Assembly (NCBI RefSeq): GCF_009870125.1 | Contig: NC_046681.1 | Coordinates: 18,179,001-18,243,000, forward strand | DNA length: 64,000 nt | Direction of reading: 5' to 3' | DNA from: Drosophila pseudoobscura | Taxonomy: Eukaryota > Arthropoda > Insecta > Diptera > Drosophilidae | Shown here: positions 14,201 to 23,200 of the stretch, piece by piece | Layout of the letters: each line of letters begins with the position of its first letter | How positions within the stretch are numbered: position 1 is the first letter of the stretch | Program-made: the position numbers and the translations under genes | Notes under the pieces: generated by a model | Database searches by the model: none | Seen by the model: only the letters and a program-made list of their open reading frames with translations | Told to the model about the DNA's origin: nothing

Positions 14201-17200
14201 GCTTTTTGTAAAATCTCTAAAAAACAAAAAATTCAACAACAAACTAAAATCTTAAATGTTCTTTTTCTCCAATATATAAAACAAAAAACAAAAACCAAAA
14301 AACTCAAACTCAAATCTCAATGACCAAAAAAAAAAAATGTATTTGCCCATTGCAAATGAATTTCCTATGAATTCTCTATGAATATGAATATGAATATGAA
14401 TTACTATCCAAACAAACAAAACAAAAATCGTTTGAAAATCAGTTGGATTTGGTTTTGAATTCCGAAGATGGAGGGGATCTTTCCGATTTCATAACAAATG
14501 GCGAGTGGTACTTGCTTGGTTAGTAAACGAAACCTCATTATGCTTATTTCTCTAACTGTTATTTCGTTTGATCGTTGTCATTTGTAAATGTCTAATCAGC
14601 ATTAATCCCACACCAAAAGAAGAAACCAAAAAAAAAAATAAATATATAAATTTGATTATGATTTTCCACCTTGCTTGCGAGACCGAACTGAAAAAAAAAT
14701 GCTTCATAGCCATTTATGATTTGCCTAGCTCTTGATTTGTTTGATCTAGTTATATGTATGCTTATATTGTACATACTTAGCCTAAATCGATATCCACTCT
14801 AATCTGTAAAAATATCTGTTGTACATATCCGTGTGTGTGTGTGTTTGTGTCTCTGTCATGATCGATGACGCCCCTGCCCGATGATTACTAATGAGATCCG
14901 TTTTGTCGTTCAGCCATGCCGGGAAAGAAGAATACGATAGTCTACGCCTGCTGCCCAGAACCATATGTCGATATCACCTTTACTATACAAATACGTCGCC
15001 GTACATTATATTATTTTTTCAATTTAATTGTGCCCTGTGTGCTAATCTCATCGATGGCCCTCTTGGGCTTCACATTGCCGCCGGACTCGGGCGAGAAGCT
15101 GACGCTGGGTGAGTATGCCAATTTAATACCCAGTAATGACCCGACACAGATACATACCTTACATACCCTACAATTGATCTGATATACTATACTATACCAT
15201 ACTATGTATCTGATATGATCTGATTTACTTTATACCCCCATATAAATGCATTTTATAAGCTCTTTCAGCGGTGACAAGTGCCACAGTAGATGTCTGAGTT
15301 AGTAATAGTTAGGCCCAGCAGTTAATCAATCAATCAATCAATCAATCAATCTATCTATTTATCGAGTTTGGTGAGGTCAAGCAGCGAAGGTAGCGAAATG
15401 AGGCTTAGCTGGATTTAACTTTATGTATACCTAAAGACCTAAACCCCTCAAAACCAATTTAAAAACTTAAAAATCCTCCCGAAAACCAAGAACAAACCCC
15501 ATTTAAAATCTCTTTATATTCAACGCTGCTTTTAACGATAGTCGATCTATGCATGTCTTTTGTTGAGTAAAACTAAAGTGAACTTAAAAGTAAAATAAAA
15601 CCACAGATCGAAGAGTGTTTCCCTCCTGGCAAGCCATTCGACTACCAAGCCATACCGAAATTAGATACAGAAACTCATTTTCCGATAGCACAAAGAAAAC
15701 TCATAAAACAACAGATGAAAAACGATACTAATCGAAAGGATTGAACTGCCGTTTGATGGGAAACACTCTGTATGTGATAACTTAAAGTCCCTGCTGTCCT
15801 ATGCCTCAATTAAATACACTTCTGACTCTCCCCTCCAATATAAACTCCTTGATAACACCCACCCAAATGAAATGAATAAACTACTGAGTAAAATGTGTAA
15901 AAGTTTTGTTAATTTGTTCGATATAAATAATAATGATGACTTGATCTTTCAGTTTTCCGATGAGTTTTGCGTTCGACTTTGACTTTGACTTTGATTTAAA
16001 TTGCGTTTCTTATCTCTTTATTGTATCTCTTGTTGCAGGCGTAACTATACTACTATCATTAACAGTATTTCTAAACCTTGTTGCCGAGTCCATGCCGACA
16101 ACGTCGGATGCTGTTCCTCTTATAGGTACACACACACGCTAATTAATTTGCTTTAGCTTAAAGTACAGTACCGCAGACCGGGCTGATCCGATCCAGTGCG
16201 ATCCGATTGAGCAGTATCCAGCAGTATCATACCAAAATAACTAACAAGAGCCAAAACCAAAACCAAAACAAAACAAAACAAAAACAACAGAAAGTCGTGC
16301 TGTGCCTCATGCTGTTTTTTAGTTGATCATTAGTTTTGCTACAGTAGTGCAATGAACTAAAGAAAACCGAAACCAAAACCAAAACTAAAACCAAAACCAA
16401 CCACGAATACTAACCAAAGAAAATACCAAGCAGAAAGATATACAAATACAAAATACCAATTAACTTAGCCTTCAACACCACTCTACCACTATACCACTCT
16501 CTGTCTGTATCCCTGGAACACAGAAACACCTCCGAACCACCCAGAACACACTCTCACACGAATGAGGAATGATATAAACTTATCCTAAACACTCTTCGTA
16601 TGTTTGCAAATAGATCTACTACATATATATATATATATCTCTGTACTCTCTGGACTTTCACCTCGTGTGCCATCACCGAAACAATTTCAACCGGATCTTG
16701 GATAGACCTAGCCACACATACTCGTACACCACTGATACCCAGAACCACCCCAGAACCCAGAACACCTACCAAAGTACAGCTCCGTCTATCACTGTCTCTA
16801 TGTGCCACGCAAAGCCATGTAAAGTACTCGAGTCGGGCAAGAGGAATCCTCAATCTCTCTATACTTTTCTTTCTTTATATTACTACCAGTCTTTTCTATA
16901 ATACTTTTTGCTATACTAATACCCAACCTCATCTGGCTATCCCTCCATCGGGTTATCCGAAAGCTCCGACATAATTGGTATTTGACCACAAGACAAACAC
17001 TACCTACCACAGCACCACAGCCACGAAGTCACAAGCCCCACATCACAATCGCAGTCACAGATACAGATACAGATACAGATACAGATACAAATACAGCTAC
17101 AGCTACAGCTACAAAAACAAATACGAAACGATTACGATTACGAAAGTTTTTCATTTCGATTTTACTGTGTTTGCCTATAAAGCTGTCCTATATAATCGTT

Positions 17201-20200
17201 TCTTGAGTTCTTATTGTCGTTTGGTTGTTGCTTTGTTTGTTTGTTGGATTCGTTTGTTCTACGTTTATCTACGTGTGCCTCTAGATCGTATCGTTTCGTT
17301 GTTCTCTCTTCGGTTTTTCTTAGCCTGCCAACCCATACATGTGTTATTATATTATGAATATTAAAATGGAATCGACTAAGCCCCGATTATCCTGTAAATA
17401 CGCTTGTCCTTAGTGTGTGCTCGCCTCATAATCACGCTCTAGGACGGGCCTACCCCACCTCCACCCCCACCCCTACCTCTACCCACCCCAAACTCCTTGC
17501 CTCATTCATTGCCTGAACTCCGATCCTCAGCTGCCACTTAATCATCCCAACTAAAAACTAAAAAGCATAGCATCAAAAACGTAGACACAAATGCAATTAA
17601 AGAAAATGTATCTAAAATCTAGCCACAATATTGTATATATACACATATACATATATATATTTGTATAAACCAAAGTTAAACTATGAAAAATCCAACGAAA
17701 AACCTTTTTTCGCTACCAAAGAGCAAAACAGGAGAAAAAACCAAAGCCGAAAGGAAACAGAAAACAGAAACAAAAAACCAAAACCAACTCACAAACAAAA
17801 AAAAGCAGATCTCTCTCTCTCTCTCTCTCTCCCTCTCGTTTTGTACATCTTTTTTATGTTTGTTTGGTACAGTCAGGCAAAACATAAACAGACAGTGGGA
17901 GGGAGAGACAGAAACAGGACGAGGCTGGGAGAAGGCAGACAGCAGTCGTAGCTCGGGGTCAGGGAAACTAGTTCGAAATGCAGCCCGAGGCTCGAACCTC
18001 AGCCAATGCACTTACATTCCTGACCCGCACTATTGCTGCCTCCCCCAGCCTTCTGCCTTCTGCCTTCTGCCTTGCATCCTTCTGTGGCCAAATCGTATGT
18101 CAAATGTAGGAGAGACCGCCCACCCGCCGGAGAAGCCACAGAATATTGCCTGGTAGAATCGTTTCCCTGATTTTGTATGCATAAAACATAAATCATGCTT
18201 ATATATACATACTATATACATCTATGAGATATGTGTAACCTGTACAAATGCCACTCACAAAATAGAACAGTTCTCGTAGAGGTTTGTATGCCACAGAGAA
18301 AGCAATACCGCAGCCTTGTGTAGAAAGAGGAATAGCCATATAGCTAGGACAGAACACAGATGTTGTATCTAAATGCTTGACATACAATACTCTTTACTCT
18401 ATAACGTACCTGCCATAACCACACGATACCCGTTGTTGTAGAGGCCTCTCGGTAGGTATATGACTCATAACCAAGAGTGTCTTGTATTGGTTAAAGCTGT
18501 ACAAAAGCATCGCCTCAGGAAAGAATAAGCATCTATATTAACCATATAACTATATACATTATATATATACTACTACTACTACTACTATATACCTATATCA
18601 AAACCGATCACCCACAATACCGAACACTGTATATAGACAACACGCTGAACAGACGTAAGTACATCTAAAGCCACCCGAACCACCTGAACCGCCTGAAACA
18701 AGAGAACCTGAAACACCACCGAACCACCGAACCACCAAACCACCGAACCACCGAACACCACACACTGAAAAAATGAAAAAGAACAACCGGAACTTTGGTC
18801 GAACGCCGCCACACGAGCGCATGCAACGAAAAGCTAAAACACTCTCCAACACTCTCTCTCTTGCTCTACCCCTACCTTTCTCGCTCACTCGCTCGCTCTA
18901 ACTCTCTCTCTCTCTCTCTCAGTATATATATCAGTATATAAATATCCATATAGCTATATATATAATTCTCTGCGGCAAGAACTCTCTTTGATTCTCACAC
19001 CAAGAACCAACCAAACAACCAACCAAACCAAACCAAACCCAAAACACCAAACTAACCTAGATCTTTCTTGCTGAACAACCTCATATTTGAAACCCGTAAA
19101 CTCCTGGCATCTAAACCATCCACCACCACCACTACCCGTCCCCCTCGAACCACCACATAGAACCATAGGTCTCTCTAAACGAAACCCACTTAAACGATGA
19201 ATCCCTAAAAAAGATAAACCAAAATCAAAATCGAAAGCAACATTTGAACTTGCATTTATGCAGATCCATTTGATCAGATGGTAGAGTTGCAACTCCACAT
19301 AATATCGTACCGTTCATGATGTCGAGCCCATCATGCGTTCATATTGTGTCATATATATAGATATATATCCCCCTATATAATACCCTATTCCGATACCGAA
19401 TCCTTTTCCAATAGCCGTCCCCCCCAACCACAGCCCCCAAAGACTTGAAGACAAATCATTTGCATGCAGTGTGCAAATTTCCTCTCGTAATGCCCATTTA
19501 GCCTCTCTGACTCTCTCTGTCTCTCCATGTCCCGGTGTGGCACGTAGCAAATTAAATGAGGCGCGCATGTGGGCGTGGCAAATTGGCAACACGTAGTACA
19601 AGTGTGAGCAAGGGGCTAGAAGGGGCAAAAGGACTGTGTGCAAGGCCGGGTAGCTTGAGCTGACTTCGAGTTCAATTTTCAAATACTCTCAGACCAGGAA
19701 AAACTTGCGCTACTTTCAAAGTTTTTTTTCTGCACTTCCCACTCTCGACCTCGCCCCTTTCTAATGGGTCAAAGTTGAGACCCCCCGCGCTCCCGTGTCA
19801 CCCATCCCCTTTGGCCACTAAGCTCTTGAAAAGTTGACTTATTTCTTTCTGCAAAAATAAAACTTAATACTCTGAGACGTTGTGAACATTTTGTGCCCAT
19901 TCTGTCAGATCGTAATCCTCACTGGCTACAACATACAACTCAGGAGAGGCCCAACTTCAAGAGAGCTCCTCTATACCAATACCTATTCCAATACCTACCC
20001 AGGGTACCCACGGATCCCCGACTCCGAGCCCCGAGCCCCGACTTGAGTTGAATCCGTTTCGAATTTTGAGTTTGCAGCATACTCTCAGGCATATACTCCA
20101 TATATCCACTCTCAAGCACACTTCATTCAGAGATCGAGATCAATTGAAACCAATCAAAGCAACCGATAAACGTCACTTCTAAATAGAAACCAAATCTCCA

Positions 20201-23200
20201 GTCTCTCAACAAGGCGGACTCCACGGAAATGAGAACTACGAACCTACGACTGATACACAGAAACAGATACAGATACAGATACAGAACATACATACATACA
20301 TATACTACGCCTAATTACTGATTACCTATGTACTTACTTCGCCGATATGTCCTCACTCACACACACACTACAGAAACAGCTACAGCTACAGATAAAGATA
20401 CAGATACAAAATACAAATACAGATACAAATACAGATATACTTACACATACATAAACGTACGCTTTATGATTTCCATTTTCGATTGTGTCATTTGTGTTTT
20501 TGTGTGGTTGTTATTGTATTTTTCAAAACGAAAACGAAATTCTTTTGTTTCAGGAGTTACAATTCTTCTATCGCTCACAGTGTTTCTCAACCTTGTAGCT
20601 GAGACATTGCCCCAAGTATCTGATGCAATCCCCTTGTTAGGTAGCGATTGCATTTAAAACATACTTACCAAATGCAAATATATATTCAAATTTGTCAAAC
20701 CAAAACCAAAAAACAAAAAACCGAATAATTAACAAACTACTTAATATGATTTACATATACGTACATGCCTAAATGCCATATATATGTATATATAGACGTA
20801 TCTATATCTATATATATATGTATATCCATGAATATTATTGTTATTGTTGTTATCTATATATATATATACATATCTATTACGATTATATTACTCACACACA
20901 TTGCTAAATTGTTCGCATATATAATCCCCCTCTCAAAGAATCCAAAACTGAAACTAAAACTTAAATAAAGTAATAGTCTAACCAACCAACCAACCAACCA
21001 ACCAACAAACAACCAAGTCAAACAAATACTACTCGTACCACCCAACTATTAAGCGACAATAAAGTTGATAAATGTTATTTGTGTACGTCGTACTATGTTT
21101 ACTAATTACAACAACAGTTTGCCACTTACTAACTTAACTAAAACCAAATACCAAACTAAACCAAACTAAATCAATTATAATTCTAACTCTAACTCGTTCT
21201 CTCTGTCCCACTCCTCTATATCTCTCTCTCTCTATCGCTCTCTCTAACTCTCAAACTCTAACTCGTTCTGAACTTGAAGTTATAATATATCAAATATCAA
21301 ATACAATTAAAATACCAATATCGATATATATATCCGAAGCAGTTCCTTATCATACTGTATTCTGTTGCTGTCTCTCTATCACTATATATCTACTATCTCC
21401 CCCTACTGTCTTCATTTTAACAATCAACAAACTTTTTGGTTCGCTTCTTATTAACAACCAGAACCAGGCAGAGCCCCAGAAAGACCGGATAAAACAAACA
21501 CTACGATTAGTTAGGGCAATCTTTTAAATGCTATCGTTATCTACTTGTACACTTCCGATCTTTCTATATACTTTCTATACAATTTCCGCTTTCAATTCTT
21601 CAATTTCTTCACCAAACAAGCTCATTGGAGGGCAGCACATACAGTCCAAAGATGCTGCTCCAATGGTTGAACAATTTCCCTTCAATATAATATACCTCTA
21701 TTCCCAGAACCGAATCGGTGGGGCCTTAATGATGCAATAGATCCTGTATGCCTGTGTATCTTCATATCGAACTAAATTCGAACGCAAATCTCTCTCTTAA
21801 ATGTAAAATTTAATTTCAAAATTTGTATTTCTATCGCATCAGGGCCTCGCCTTGAAGGGTTCATTCTGTAATTATTCGACACACACATGTATGTACAACT
21901 ATAATACCTATAAATGTATATGAATATCCGTACTATATGGTAAATGTTATGTCTTACCTTCCGCTTCGTTCAATCCGCAACTCCCTCAACTTCAATTTCC
22001 ACCCATACGTAATTACAAAAGATACTTATGAGACAGATTTCAATGCAAGTGAGTTTGGGAATATACTTGTGATAAACCAGTAACGACAACGACAACGCAA
22101 ATTAAAGATGAAAAAATTCTTGTGCGAGATGCCAGTAAATGCTAATAAATCGTAATGATGCCCTGTCGTCGTCAAAGACACACACACAGACCGAAAACAA
22201 TGAAATGAAATCAATTAAGAAAGAAATAAGTTTTTATCTTGTATTGTATGATTTCGACTTTTTTGCTAACAGCTTTGATTTGTGTTTGATTTGGTTCTCT
22301 CACGCTCACCCTCACTCTCACCGTCACTCGCCACTCACTCATTTCTAGATTGTCAGATTTATGCATTGCCACCCACACCCCACCACCACCACCACCACCA
22401 CCGTCACCACCACTGCCACAATATAAAGATATATTTTACACCCTAAGTTTGTCCATGAGTATTACTCCACCATCTTGAAGCTCGTTATCGTTCGTTCGCT
22501 CGCTCGTTCACACAAGAAACTCTCAGTCATGACCACGAGACCAAGTCACTCCAGATCACAGATCACTCCACAAGAAATCCACCGATCCACCGATCCACCG
22601 ATCCACCGAACCACCGAACCACACACGCTTCTATATAACTTTCTTAGACTAATGTCTGCTAAATGCCTACACCCGGTCCTCATCCTGCATCTAACTATCA
22701 AGATTCTCCAATTTACCCAATTCTCGGAATGATATTTTTTGCTTGAGAACCTTTTTTGAGAACTCAAACTTTGAAATTCCAATTGCTAAATAAATACTAT
22801 TTGAAAACTACGATTACTAAAGCATCGACTATAGCATATCTGGTATTGCAAAAATATCATTTCCCATTTATAAGATAGCATTTTTTTACAGATGATAATG
22901 ATAATATATGTATATACATAAGTATTTGGAATGCACCCTCTCCCCCACCAACAAACGATGAGTCCTGTGTTGTATGATGTGTTGTGTTCTCTCCGAAAAG
23001 GTTCAGCCAAAAAATATCATTTAGCCCATCCCTGAAGCTCTCTAGCACTCTAGCACTCTTTGCCCCACTTCCCTACTCTATCTCAAGCTATAACCAACGA
23101 CACGTTGAACGGAGCTCGACCCGGACGGACGATCCAGTGATCGGCGATGACACTCCCCGATGATTCCCTGCTGCACTCACACACGAAATCTGACCAAAAT

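Noticed and set aside
17683..18156. A 157-codon + strand open frame in the 8a-8b intron
   Set aside because: It spans a CT microsatellite and Lys/Ser-rich low-complexity sequence. It does not look like a nested gene.
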